A DNA stretch of 64,000 nucleotides, from assembly GCA_023376005.1 (NCBI GenBank), contig CM042157.1, positions 57,117,202-57,181,201 of the forward strand, read 5' to 3'. A program made the translations under genes and the position numbers. Positions 12,790 through 23,204 of the stretch are shown here, in pieces. The DNA is from Doryteuthis pealeii. Its lineage: Eukaryota > Mollusca > Cephalopoda > Myopsida > Loliginidae. Position 1 is the first letter of the stretch. Each line of letters opens with the position of its first letter. The notes beneath the pieces are model-generated. The model did no database searches. It saw only the letters and a program-made list of their open reading frames with translations, and was not told the origin of the DNA.

Positions 12790-12800
<11 letters not shown>
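11121..12800 (+). mobile_element. Helitron-like composite repeat, copy 2
   Basis: It starts TCTCTATTAATAATGGAG after A and aligns with 30-1690. Copy 2 looks the better preserved at homopolymers. Its right end runs into a (TA)n tract and reads in reverse as a second Helitron-like 5' end. No Rep or helicase coding is seen, so it is non-autonomous. Confidence 0.55.
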
Positions 12801-12839
<39 letters not shown>

Positions 12840-13027
12840 AGAGGGGCCGCAAAATGTATTTTGTTCTCAGAAAAAAAAAGAATTAAAAAAATTTTTTCTG
12901 AGAACAAAATACATTTTGTGGACCTTCTTTTTTTATAAAATATTGAATTTTCTCCCGTTTTATAAAAAAGAAGGTCCACAAAATGTATTATGTTTTCAGA
13001 AAAAACATTCTTTTATTTTTTTTATCT

Positions 13028-13073
<46 letters not shown>
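12792..13073. repeat. foldback between two (AT)n tracts
   Basis: AT runs at 12792-12836 and 13028-13073 enclose three copies of a 25-30 base motif (CAAAATGTATTTTGTTCTC): plus at about 12849, minus at about 12899, plus at about 12977. The first and second form one hairpin, and the second and third another that includes TTCTTTTTTTATAAAA. Confidence 0.7.
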
Positions 13074-13077
<4 letters not shown>

Positions 13078-13139
13078 CTGGCACAAAAGTTACTTACCAA
13101 TTTAAAAATTAAACAACTTTTGAATAAAAAGAGGTAAAG

Positions 13140-13535
13140 AAATTTTTTTTTTAATTATATTTTTTTTGACTCTTGGAAATGATTTTGGACTAATTGTGCA
13201 ATATAATATCCCTCAAATTGGCTCCGTTTTTCAGCTTCACAGAGTCGAGACCTTTCTCAGCTGCGTTCCATGACAGCTTGTAATGTTTCTGGCTCCAATG
13301 CTCTAATTTCTTGTCAATTATTATTCTTCAGCTCCTGGAATGTTCAAGGTTTGTTTATGTAAACTCTTTCCTTAAGATAAACCCCAAAGGAAAAAATCAG
13401 GAGCTGTCAAATCTGGCAAACGTGGTGGCCAGTTAATTTCTACTCCATATGAAATTAGTCCGCTATTGAATATTCAACAAAGAAGTCTTATTGTTGCTTT
13501 TGCTGTATGGGCAGTTGCCTCATCCTGATTGCTGG
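13140..13535 (-). pseudogene. mariner-superfamily DDE transposase, C-terminal half, broken
   Basis: On the minus strand the frames give an N-terminal QDEATAHTAKATI block, then INWPPRLPDLTAPDFFLWG, followed at once by a stop, and after a frameshift a helical tail. The PDLT-x2-DFFLWG block carries the last acidic catalytic residue of IS630/Tc1/mariner-type transposases. Upstream catalytic residues are missing, and frameshifts and stops make it inactive. Related fragments lie at 47225-49280. Confidence 0.75.
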
Positions 13536-13549
13536 CTCAATCTATATGT

Positions 13550-13640
13550 GGAGGCACTTGGTGTAATGGTTACTGTTGTAGGAAATAGACACAATTTTTG
13601 AGTTGTTAATTTATTTACTCTGTTGTGTTTAATTTATTTT
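13550..13640 (+). mobile_element. SINE family 2 head fragment
   Basis: GTGGAGGCACTTGGTGTAAT and GTAGGAAATAGACAC are the tRNA-like head. The body is replaced by a TTTGAGTTGTTAATTTATTT segment. The same chimeric piece recurs at 14317-14425. Confidence 0.55.
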
Positions 13641-13916
13641 CTAGGTTTATATGTTTGTTTTGTTTTACGGCATATCAACCACAGTGGGTCATTTAATGCC
13701 AGCAAAGTTTTGAAAGATTTGTAGTGATAGTTTGGAAGAAAATATTTTTTAATTTTTTTATGAACAAATTTTCTATTTAACCCATAGATGGGACCCTAAC
13801 AGGTACTACCACTCCGGATCAAAGTGGACCTGGGAGCAATGGTATTGAAGGGGTGCTCCACATTCGCCAGACCTTCAGAATTGGAACCTCACCATCAATT
13901 AGAGTTTAAAGTACAG
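13641..13916 (+). repeat. dispersed repeat family C, plus copy
   Basis: It shows the family order: TTTTGTTTTACGGCATATCA, GGGTCATTTAATGCC, AACCCATAGATGGGACCCTA, AGGTACTACCAC, GGGTGCTCCACATTC and GGAACCTCACCATCA. It is cut at the right by a mariner MITE end. The family is non-coding and its class is unknown. Confidence 0.6.
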
Positions 13917-13921
13917 AAAAT

Positions 13922-13944
13922 CTCGATACTTTTTTGATACACCT

Positions 13945-13990
<46 letters not shown>

Positions 13991-14042
13991 GTGTCAAAAA
14001 AGTATTGAGATTTTTTGTACTTTAAACTTTTTTGAAACACCT

Positions 14043-14045
<3 letters not shown>
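13922..14045. mobile_element. mariner MITE hairpin with (TA)n loop
   Basis: CTTTTTTGATACACCTTAT, a 36-base TA run, then ATAAGGTGTGTCAAAAAAG, and a third end near 14027. Two MITE ends therefore face across a TA microsatellite. Confidence 0.6.
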
Positions 14046-14079
<34 letters not shown>

Positions 14080-14101
14080 GATTGAAAATATGGTAAAAAC
14101 A

Positions 14102-14232
14102 AATGTTCATAGTACGCTGACAGATATTGGTCTTCTTCAAGAGCAACTATATTGATGAAAGAAAGAAGGAGGAATAGTTAACCATTTGGCACAATTCTTT
14201 CATCAATATAGTTGCTCTTGAAGAAGACCGTT
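14102..14232. repeat. palindromic foldback
   Basis: GGTCTTCTTCAAGAGCAACT, continuing to TTCATC, is mirrored at about 14195-14229, with a 30-base loop. A (TA)n tract borders the left side. No ribozyme core is found in it. Confidence 0.7.
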
Positions 14233-14316
14233 ATCATACCCAGGACATGAAAACCCTCAGCCACCGCCTTCTAGCACCCATACAATAAAAAGGGTTGCTT
14301 GCTTGCCATAGGGCCA

Positions 14317-14425
14317 ACTATGTGTGGAGGCACTTGCTGTAATGGTTACTGTTGTAGGAAATGGACACATTTTTTGAGTTGTTAATTTATTTATTCTGTT
14401 GTGTTTAATTTCTTATTTTCTAGTG
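14317..14425 (+). mobile_element. SINE family 2 head fragment, second chimera
   Basis: It has the same head plus TTTTGAGTTGTTAATTTATT join as 13550-13640, so the chimera was made once and then copied. Confidence 0.55.
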
Positions 14426-14639
14426 TTTATATTTACAAGGCTTCTTGAAAGTTTGTGACCCCCCCCCAGACACGGTCATTGTTATTGTGAAAAAATTAAA
14501 ATAAGCCTATTAAATGTGCATCCAAACATCAATTTTTAAAGTAGACTTTCCAAATAATGAACACAAACAAAGCCCCCCCAAAAAAGGATATATTTTAATT
14601 GATTATTTAAAAAAGAGATTTATTTCACCAAAACTGAAA

Positions 14640-15365
14640 ATGTTTGTTTGTTTGGTTTTATGGCATTTAATGCAAACAAAGTTTTGAAATAAATTCATTC
14701 TTGAATGGATACGCAATTTTTTTATAAACACGTTTGTTTCTATTTAACTTGTTGTAATGGAATATTCCACATTCTCTCTCACCCATGTGGTCTATATATA
14801 TATAGTGAGCATGGCATTATACTGGGCTGGCTTTGAGGATTAGTAGCGTGTCTCACTATTCCTTATCTGTCTTATTGTATCTCTCTGCAATAAAACACTC
14901 TATCTTAAATCTACGAATGTGTCGACTGGTCCTTCCACTCGACTACAACCGTGTCTGATTGTATCCCTTTTATGGACATAACATAACCCATAAATTGGAC
15001 CCTAATAGGGTCAGTGGACCTGGGAGCAATAATGATGAAGGGGTGCTCCACATTCCCCAGACCTCCAGAACTGGAACCTCACCATCAGATAGAGTTTAGT
15101 GTCATTCTCAAGACATGAAGATTCTCAGCCACTGCCTTTGAGCACATATATGATAAAAAAAGGGTTGGGGCTTGCCATAAAGGTAATATGTTTAGGACAA
15201 TCATATAGGTGCTAGGGTTTGACGTAACCAGCCGATTGATCAGGGGTGGGGCTCTCTGACCGGCCATCTAGCCTAAGTAAGGACATAAGTAGATTGTTGA
15301 ATTTTATGGAGTGCTCATTTCCCGCAATTCCATCCTTAAGCATCACGAGTCGCCACCAACAGCCA
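14640..15365 (+). repeat. dispersed repeat family C, long copy split by an LTR
   Basis: The 5' part (14640-14749) and 3' part (14984-15365) form one family C copy. It runs from TTTGGTTTTATGGCATTTAA to CATCACGAGTCGCCACCAAC. The gap is exactly the solo LTR at 14750-14983. Confidence 0.6.
14750..14983 (+). mobile_element. solo LTR inserted in family C
   Basis: The 234-bp insert starts TGTTGTAATGG and ends ACATAACA. It is flanked by TAACT on the left and TAACC on the right, a 5-bp duplication with one change. It has a TATATATATAG box near 14795 and an AATAAA signal near 14889. These are the parts of an LTR promoter and polyadenylation region. No internal retroelement genes remain. Confidence 0.7.
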
Positions 15366-15369
15366 ACAA

Positions 15370-15482
15370 GTTTTTCCTTCTCCTAGACTAATTGCCTAAC
15401 CAAGGTTTAAGAGCCCAGTCTGTCCTACTATTTACTCATGGCTGAAGTGAGAATAGTTGGATTCATATCTTTCCCAAGGTTT
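15370..15482 (-). mobile_element. SINE family 2 fragment
   Basis: Minus-strand body segment with AGAGCCCAGTCTG, CTACTATTTACTCATGGCTG and CTTTCCCAAGG as seen on the plus strand. Both ends are truncated. Confidence 0.6.
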
Positions 15483-15483
15483 T

Positions 15484-15711
15484 TTAGGGGGTGATTCCAT
15501 TCTTTCAGTCCTGGTTGGCTGCTTAGTTTTTATGATGTTATGAGACTTCATAAATAAAATAGTTTTATGATGTTATGAGGCTTCAAAAATACCCTGGCAT
15601 TCTGCAGAAGGATTGCAACAAGGTTAGATCTGTATTGAGTTACGGCTACTTGTTGCCTTGTCTTACCAATTAATAGTAATTCGAACTTAGTATGATTATT
15701 CTACACAGTCA
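15484..15711 (+). mobile_element. LTR-like repeat, 5'-truncated copy
   Basis: It matches the LTR-like family from GTGATTCCATTC to ATTATTCTACA. A short internal duplication (TTTTATGATGTTATGAG) is present. Confidence 0.5.
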
Positions 15712-15870
15712 AAAATAGCATAGAATACTTAACATAGCTTAACACTTGCACCCAGTCAGGGTTAACAGAATGAGATCAATCTACCCTAATGGATTAAATT
15801 AAGGGTTCAGTTTGAATTTCTGTGACAGCTCCTGATTACTAAGCTATCCTCATATATGTATATTCACCAA

Positions 15871-16148
15871 TGCCTCCGCATGAGCAGGATGCAACACAAG
15901 GTCAATTTCTTAAGCAAAGTTTAATAGGTTTGAATTCAGAGTTTTCCTTCTACTAGACTGGTTACCTAGCCATGGTCAAAAAGCCCAGTCTGCACTGCTA
16001 TTTACCCATAGCTGGAGGGAGAATTGGATTCATACATTTTCCAAGGATATTAGTGCCATGTGAAATGCAAACAGTTTCGTCCAGGAATTGAACTCAGGTC
16101 TATGAGTCTATTTCCTACAACTCTAACCATTATACCACATACCTCCAA
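15871..16148 (-). mobile_element. tRNA-derived SINE, family 2, near full length
   Basis: Read on the minus strand, it runs from GGAGGTATGTGGTATAATGG (A box region) through a B box at about 16085-16095 to the tail GCGGAGGC. It serves as a good reference copy for the family. Confidence 0.75.
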
Positions 16149-16154
16149 GCTATC

Positions 16155-16293
<139 letters not shown>

Positions 16294-16294
16294 A

Positions 16295-16373
16295 CATAGC
16301 TAAACACAAAGAATTATTTAGTTGCTATGAACTCGTGACAAAAAAAAAGAAGTTGAGCAACATAGTAAATCTC

Positions 16374-16417
<44 letters not shown>

Positions 16418-16515
16418 GAGATTTACCATGTTGCTCAACAGAGTATAAATTTCATTATATGATGAAGTTTTTGTTGCCAGGAGTTCATAGCAACTAAATA
16501 ATGCTTTATTTTTAG
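16295..16515. repeat. foldback with (AT)n loop
   Basis: Arms carrying TAGTTGCTATGAACTC and GAGCAACATAGTAAATCTCA are mirrored either side of the AT run at 16375-16415. No hammerhead core is present. Confidence 0.7.
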
Positions 16516-16784
16516 CTATGTATACACACACACACACATAATCTTACTGTGTACAGACACATACACTTATTGTGTACATACACACATACACATCTTCTGT
16601 GTACACTCACATATACATACAATCCTACTGACCCTGTATTTACTGTCATCTTTAGATCATATAATTTTTTTTCTCTCTAAGAGTCAGTTAATTCCCTGGT
16701 AGTTGCTTTATTCTGTGTATCAATCAATAAACAATCTTGTAAGTATGAAGAGTGTTCTGAAAATAATGCCTCCTATTTATTTCT

Positions 16785-16875
16785 ACAAAGACAACACAAT
16801 AGCACCATTATGGAAAGAGAAGGTTTTCAGTTAAAAAACACTGTTTTTCTACATACCGTAATTATTTGTAGGAGC

Positions 16876-16906
<31 letters not shown>

Positions 16907-17470
16907 ATAGGAATGTCAATCAGAGGGTTTGTATCATAAGTAAGTAAAATCATCAAATTTATTAAAGGAGTAAAAAAAAAAAATAATTGAAATGGAAACT
17001 TAGTTTTGTCCCCCCCAAATAAAATATTACGTGCATCTATTAATTATCAATTAAATAGTTATTTTGAATATTTTACCCATAAATTTTACACAAAATCATT
17101 GGTATTTATTTATTTGTAAACTTTTCAGTTGACCTCATGTTACTGAAAAAAAGGGGGCAAGAGTAAAAAATAATTTTAAAAACTGATTACAGGGTTGTTC
17201 TTTATTCTATGTATTAAAGATTTTGGGTAATGTGACATAGTTTTGGTTACAGATAGATTGAGATCAAATATCCATTATTAATAGATATAAGATGCAATAA
17301 TTTTAAAGATTTTTCAGCCCAAAAGTTTAGATTACGTATTATACACAAGAACTATATCATTAACTTTTTTCCATAAAAAACAATAAATAGAGAAACCACA
17401 ATAGCACCATAATGGATAGAGCAAGTTTTCAGCTACAAAATACAATTTTTTCTACATACTATAATCATTT
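16785..17470. repeat. direct repeat pair with unclassified AT-rich sequence
   Basis: ACAATAGCACCATTATGGA, the following bases and CTACATACCGTAAT near 16786-16860 recur at 17398-17465. AAGATGCAATAATTTTAAAG near 17288 recurs in altered form near 17706. These look like decayed ends of one transposon family. Confidence 0.35.
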
Positions 17471-17472
17471 GT

Positions 17473-17560
17473 GGTTATTTCCTATAACTCCAACATAAAC
17501 AAAGAGGAACCACTCTTGACTGATAAATTATTTATTTTCCTATTAAACTAACCCTAAACC

Positions 17561-17591
<31 letters not shown>

Positions 17592-17692
17592 TAACCCCGT
17601 CTTCTTTTTTCCTAGTAGATCAATAGATAAATAAATAATTTATCAGTCAAGAGTGGTTCCCCTTTGTTTATGTTGAAGTTATAGGAAATAAC
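17473..17692. repeat. foldback with telomeric repeat loop
   Basis: About 60-bp arms at 17473-17536 and 17630-17692 are near-perfect reverse complements (AGAGGAACCACTCTTGACTG and its mirror). The loop holds an interstitial telomeric tract, CCCTAA repeats with variants, at 17547-17597. Confidence 0.8.
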
Positions 17693-17895
17693 CTATTTGT
17701 GTTTAAGATGCACTATTTCTAAAGATTTTTCATCCCAAAAGTTAGGGGTGCATATTATACCCAAGAATTCACCCCCCCCCCCCGTTCCTCACAACTTTTC
17801 ATTTAATTTCTGTGAGTTTCTCCTCCTACTTCTATTACTATTCAATTGTTAAACCACCTTGCATGTTTAAAATGAACCAGGAATCAACTCCAATA

Positions 17896-17960
17896 CATCT
17901 ACTCCTGATGATGGCACTACAGAGTGCTGAAAGTAATAAGAATGTAAGCTTTGGTGGACT
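17896..17960 (+). ncRNA. degenerate hammerhead-like motif
   Basis: CTGATGA at about 17897, a pairing GGCACT/AGTGCT stem II with one extra U, then GAAA. No clear stem III or stem I follows, so it is at most a relic. The 82-codon frame over it is not recognised as a protein. Confidence 0.25.
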
Positions 17961-18093
17961 TATCAACCAACTCCACCCTGATATTAAAAAAAAAAACTGT
18001 CCAGAAAACTGGAAAAATCAAGAAGAAACTTGTCAAACACATGATGTCCGTTGTGTTTAACAGAACATGCATAAAGTAAAAGACACTGCCCAA

Positions 18094-18345
18094 GTATGGG
18101 TTAGCTCAGTCAGTAGAGCGTTTGGCTAGAAACCACAAGGTTCCTATTTCGATACCGGCCCTCGCCAACTCAGCGTATGGGTAGCACAGGGATCTGTGCG
18201 GTAAAGTAAGGAGCTGGTGGTAGGTGTGACGCTCCACCTCAGATGCAAAAAACAATTTCCTTGTCTAGTGCTTGTGAAAAGAGGATAGACTCCCTCGCTG
18301 TCTGGCTGATACCGACTTTAGGCCACCAACGACTTTACTTTTATT
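18094..18345 (+). mobile_element. tRNA-derived SINE, family 1
   Basis: GGGTTAGCTCAGTCAGTAGA (A box) and TTTCGATACCGGCCC (B box) are followed by the conserved body (CAGGGATCTGTGCGGTAAAG, GGAGCTGGTGGTAGG) and a TTTACTTTTATT tail. Confidence 0.8.
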
Positions 18346-18475
18346 TATACATATACAAGAACTATATAATTACCTTTTTTCCAGCCACATACCTTAAAAT
18401 ATTCAGGATGGGATGACTGAATGTAAGTTATACCTATTGTCCAAGCTAAGGAATTTTATGCCATTAAAGAGAAAG

Positions 18476-18738
18476 GGGCCGGTTTAGCTCAGTCGGTAGA
18501 GCGTCCACCTAGGAACCACAAGATTTAAGGTTCAATACCGGCCCTCGCCAACTCAGCGTATGAATAGCACAGGGATCTGTGTGGTAAAGTAAGGAGCAGA
18601 TGGTAGGTCTGATGCTCGATCTCATACGCAAAAAAACAATCTCCTTGGTCTAGCGCTAGTGAAAAGGGGATAGACTCCCTCACTGTTTGGCTGATACTGA
18701 CTTTAGGTCACCCTGATGACTTTATTTACTTACTTACA
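18476..18738 (+). mobile_element. tRNA-derived SINE, family 1
   Basis: A second copy 130 bp downstream in the same orientation. The A box is TTAGCTCAGTCGGTAGAGCG, the B box GTTCAATACCG, and the tail TTTATTTACTTACTTACA. Confidence 0.8.
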
Positions 18739-18999
18739 GAGAAATATCCACTCGAATGTGTGTTTGTTTATAGATTGTTTTCTCCTAATGTGAACTTATT
18801 TTTCACCACAAGATTGTTGCAATTTTGTATTTTAACACAAGGTTTCTCAACGGGGCCATATGGATCCCTGAGATGGGGGAGGGGCACTAGGCCAAATTTG
18901 AAAAATGGGGGACAAAGGGAACAAGATAGGGAACCACAGAAAATTTACAACCCACAAAATATATGTATAGATTATTTTGTAATTAATAATTATTATTCA

Positions 19000-19410
19000 A
19001 AATGAAATATTTAAAAAGAAATTAAACTAAATAATAATTTAGTCAAAAATGTTAAATAAATCTAAGCCATTTTGTTAACATGAATATTTATTTATTGTTT
19101 TTTAAAAATCTGATTTATGCAAAGTAACCGTTTTTAATTTTCAATTTCTCTAAATTTAAAACTCCTAATTTATTCTTTAAATTAAGATATTTTTACACCA
19201 ACTTGTATTTCAATCTTTTTTTCTTTTTGTAATTGTTTATTTTCTGTAATTACATTAATTGCAATTAACTTGTTTGCTAATAAATTGTGAGAAAGGGGAG
19301 GGATAAAAAAAAACTCTAGTTGGCATGGGGGATCACAAAGAACTTGCATTGGATTGAAGAGGACCACTTCCAAAAAATGGTTGAGAAACACTTTAAGACA
19401 TTACTATATA
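19000..19410. other. AT-rich spacer
   Basis: No repeat family, RNA or supportable frame is recognised here. Confidence 0.4.
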
Positions 19411-20454
19411 ACTAGGGGTGTGCAAATGGAGGTCGAATTTTGGGGACGAGTGTTTTCTATGGCCCATTTTGCTGCTGATTACGAATTTGATGTTTTTTGG
19501 GGGGGATATGACGTCATTTTAGGTTGGTTCCATGAAGATTTTCAAAGTGGCAGCTGAAAACCCCTATTTTTTCAAAGAAAATTAACAATTTTAAGAGTTA
19601 CAGTGGTGTAATATGTCTAATTATATATTTTCTGGGTCACAGAATCTGAAAATATATTCATTTTAGTGATTTAACCAACTCATTTATTTTTAGTGAAAAT
19701 TATTTAATTATGTCCATCTTTTCTATGCTATTTTGTACAGGAGGATCGTAAATTGCAAATAATCATTTTAATATGTCATTTATATCTGTTCATGTATGAG
19801 AAAGCCAGATATGACATAGCCAGAGTCATACTATGAATGTGATCTAGTTCCCTAAAGTAGTAACCAAGTCTAAAATGGCAGAAAGAAAATCAAGAAGTAA
19901 AAGCATAAAAGAAAGTTTTGATTCTACATACACAAGGAATTCAAACTTACATGAAAATTATCTCCTGGCTCAGTGGTGTATGCTTTATTTGAAGATGACA
20001 GAAGGGGAAACACTCTTTGAGCAGGGAACAAGCCAGTAATGTTATTGCAAATGAACTATGGCCTGACTGGATAGACAAAAATGTGTATCTACTAAATGAA
20101 AAAGCAGTAGCTACTAGAGTGAAAGATGATTATGAATCGTTCAATGTTTTATAGAAAGCTTAAAAGCTTAAAACAGCAATGCTAAATCCAAGAGCTAGTT
20201 TTGGTATGCAAAAAGGTTGGAATTCAATGCAACTCTTACTTAATATGCCTATGATATTTTTTATAAGGGTCCATCCTATCAAATCCAAAAGAAGAAGACT
20301 TTAGTGTCGAAATGACACTTGATAATCTGGTATTTATGAAAACTGTTTCAGAGCTTACAAAGCTGTTTGCATCAATACAGCTCCTAAAGATTGGATAGGA
20401 TGAAGAAGAGAAAGGGGTGTTGAGAATGTTCTTTAAAGAAGTGTCTTACAATAG

Positions 20455-21495
20455 AAGAAAAGAAAAAAGAACAGTAAGAACTAGATCAATTGATGATGAA
20501 AGATGCATTGGTATCTGTTTTGATGAAAACTGTAAAAGTAGATGTAATTTACAGAACAGTGATCAACCTTCATAAAAAAAGAACTGTATTTTCGGATAGA
20601 AAACTTTGTTCTCCAGATGTGAAGGTTAGGAATGGACACAGACCATTCAATGAGCCTGTAATTCTTTGTTTGGTCCAGTTTTTCGTCAGAATTCACAGCT
20701 TCCACAAATGAAGTTTGCAGAATATTTGCCAATGTAGCCAAAATGTTATTTGGTTAAGGGTGGACATTCATTCATGGTGACATAGATGTTGGCAGTGAAT
20801 CAGGTCACAAATTGTATAGTAGTAACAGTAGGGAAGAAGAATTTGATATTTATGGCCTTGATATTCATAGAGGTCTGGTCTATATGTTTCCCAGTTGTCG
20901 GAAAATCATGCATTATCTGGAAGATGCATCTTACCTGAATCTTGAACATGTTGCACAACAATTGTGCAACAAGCTGGTTTGAAGTCATTACAACAGGGCT
21001 TAATGACACCACAAAGGTGGCTGTCCATCGTCACTACGATGTCAAAACAGACCATATAGAAATAACACAAAATTCTGGTGCGAGAACGTCACTCCCAACT
21101 GGCTATGGTGAGAATCTAAGCCACTCAAGGGAGGATGGGGCAAAAGCTTATGATTACAAACTAAACCAGTACTTGCTAATTGCTCTATTGATGACCCTAA
21201 AAGTTAAACTGAATTTTGGATGCCTCATCAAGCGATTAACTGCAAAGTCTTGCTTGGTAACCTGGGAGAAAATCATGATATGCAACTAAAAGGTTGTGCT
21301 CATATCATATTGTGTGTAGACCATCCGATAGACAAAATCTATAAAGACACTGAGCAGACGTTTGAGATTCAAAAATTGTTATTGATCACTCTGGTGAGAA
21401 AGCCTTTAGTTCCCCTTTATTGGACTTATTGCTATTGCTAAATTACTTTCCCCAAGTCATGCAGCACACTTTTATTATACAATGATGATAGACAG
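20455..21495 (+). pseudogene. upstream part of decayed transposase
   Basis: Successive frames give protein-like blocks: VRTRSIDDERCIGICFDEN near 20475, CSPDVKVRNGHRPFNEPVI near 20610, DIDVGSESGHKLYSSNSREE near 20780, and AINCKVLLGNLGENHDMQL near 21230. Shifts and stops break them apart. They continue into the 187-codon frame at 21499. I do not recognise catalytic motifs. Confidence 0.5.
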
Positions 21496-21498
21496 TAG

Positions 21499-22062
21499 AT
21501 GGAAAGAAACAATGTTCAACATGAGGGATTCAAAAGCTTTGTATCAAACAGATTTGGACATATTGCAAAATTGGCAAAGTTATTTGTGGCACAACAGGAG
21601 CATATACAAGTTTTCTTTGATGACAGAGTTGATATCAACAGCAACAAGTTAGTGCTTACCATTTCTACATACATTCAGAATGAGTGTTTTGTCCTGTGCC
21701 CAGAATTCTACAGGACGATATTGCCTCTGATTCACTTTCTGGAGATTGATGAAATAGCCACCAGTTATGTACCACTTGACAGAAACTGGACTGGGATGAA
21801 CATTTTCTTTGAACCCAAATTGATTGTTCTCAAGGAATTAAAGGATGTAAAACAAGAGGGTGAACCAAATGGGATTGAAAAGCTGGAAGCTGCAATAATG
21901 GTGAAAGTTATTGATGATGTTAAGAAGCGACTTTCAGGGGTAGAACGCTTCTCACAAGATGATAATGCTGACAGAGAGGCACTACAGTATGCATCTCTCA
22001 CAAACTTAGGATGTGAATCCCAGTTTAGTAAATTTGATAACCAAATCAGGGCAAATTTGTGA
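21499..22062 (+). CDS. C-terminal fragment of an unclassified transposase
   Basis: This 187-residue frame is the longest in the window and has ordinary codon use. It begins MERNNVQHEGFKSF. It contains DINSNKLVLTISTYIQNECF mid-way and LTNLGCESQFSKFDNQIRAN at the end. It lies just inside the right inverted terminus, as expected for a transposon gene end. The family resembles uncharacterised transposon proteins in invertebrates, but I cannot name it. The start codon is only the first Met in an open frame after a break, so the true protein began upstream. It is probably inactive. Confidence 0.5.
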   Translation: MERNNVQHEGFKSFVSNRFGHIAKLAKLFVAQQEHIQVFFDDRVDINSNKLVLTISTYIQNECFVLCPEFYRTILPLIHFLEIDEIATSYVPLDRNWTGMNIFFEPKLIVLKELKDVKQEGEPNGIEKLEAAIMVKVIDDVKKRLSGVERFSQDDNADREALQYASLTNLGCESQFSKFDNQIRANL

Positions 22063-22667
22063 ATGAAGTGACTAACTTATATGGAACATTCTTATGTGTG
22101 GAAGTTAACTATTGCAAAATTCATGTGTAATTGGAGATTTTTCTGGGCCAAAACATCACTAATCTTATTATGATTTTCATTTTTTTACATGATAAAGAAA
22201 TTAGAGCTTTTTAATCAATAAAATGAATGTATTTTCATATTCTGTGACTAAGAAGACCTATGATTAAACATATTACACCACTATTAAGTCATATATTATC
22301 CTTTTCTTTAATAAAAACAAGGATTTCCAGACACCATTTTGAAAATCCTCACGGAACCAACCTAAAGTGACATCCTAGATTAAGGATCTCATCAGAATCG
22401 CAATCAGCAGCAAAATTGGCCATAGAAAAACACCTGTCTTATTCAATTTTTAGGAAAAAAGTATTCATTTGCCTAATATAACTATATACTATATAACTCT
22501 TTCTATAATTTATATGATCTATTCTTATTTTTAGTCAGTATGAACCAATAAAAAGTTGAACAGATGTTAAGTTTAGGTTAAATTTTGCTATTGTATTTGT
22601 TATTTCATATCTTTATACTTACATACCATCAGATTTATCTCCATTTTTCTTAAATATGTATATAAAT

Positions 22668-23060
22668 ACTAGCTTAAAAAAAGTTCCTGTGGAGGGCTCT
22701 TGATTATGTCTTCGACCTAATAATAAAACTTCATGTATACTAAATTTTAAAATGACACTTCATATTTATTAGATTTTATTAAACTTGAACAATATTTTTC
22801 AAAAATTTATTTCCAAGTTATAAAAATTATCGTACTAGTTATTTGACACAAAAAAAATCACGTAAAAAATCACATAAAAAATCACCAAAAATAGTTGCAG
22901 CAATTAAAACTTGGGAATCCAAAATTTCAGGATTTCTAGTCTAGATTTTTAATTTGCTCACAAAGCCGGCCTCATCCCAAAATGGAATCATATGTTGGGC
23001 TACGGCCTCTTGGAGTAAAGTTTTAAAATTTGACACACGGACACACTGACATTTCCATTT
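22668..23060. repeat. dispersed repeat family F
   Basis: Starts ACTAGCTTAAAA and holds CTTGATTATGTCTTCGACC, AATAATAAAACTTCATGTAT and TTAAACTTGAACAATATTTT. It aligns with 29140-29285 and with 29512-29601 plus 30123-30175. Its class is unknown. Confidence 0.5.
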
Positions 23061-23084
23061 ATTTTAGATATATGTAGAAAACAG

Positions 23085-23195
23085 AAAAACAAAATATTCC
23101 AAAAAGATGAATTTATTCTTGATGGTGAAGTTTGCATTAAAATGTTTCAGCTTCACCATCAAAAATAAATCTATCTTTTTGGGAATATTTTGTTT
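23085..23195. repeat. palindromic foldback
   Basis: Arms with AACAAAATATTCC, AAAAAGATGAATTTATTCTTG and ATGGTGAAG are mirrored around a 20-base loop. One arm of the same family lies at 61672-61760. Confidence 0.65.
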
Positions 23196-23204
23196 TTCTT
23201 ACGT

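Larger units (their letters stand above)
19415..22485 (+). mobile_element. 3-kb DNA transposon with long terminal inverted repeats
   Basis: Left (about 19415-19695) and right (about 22180-22485) ends are imperfect inverted repeats of some 270 bp. Shared blocks include TATGGCC-ATTTTGCTGCTG, TTTAGGTTGGTTCC and AGTGGTGTAATATGT. A decayed coding region lies between. Outer ends sit in TATA-rich DNA, so the target duplication is unclear. I cannot assign the superfamily. Confidence 0.7.

Noticed and set aside
18094..18170. A tRNA gene at the SINE head
   Set aside because: The cloverleaf is incomplete, the 3' acceptor strand is absent, and the sequence runs on into the SINE body. Multiple copies share it.
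22668..22690. ACTAGC ends of family F as reversed Helitron CTAG-T ends
   Set aside because: No hairpin lies at the required distance in any of the three copies.
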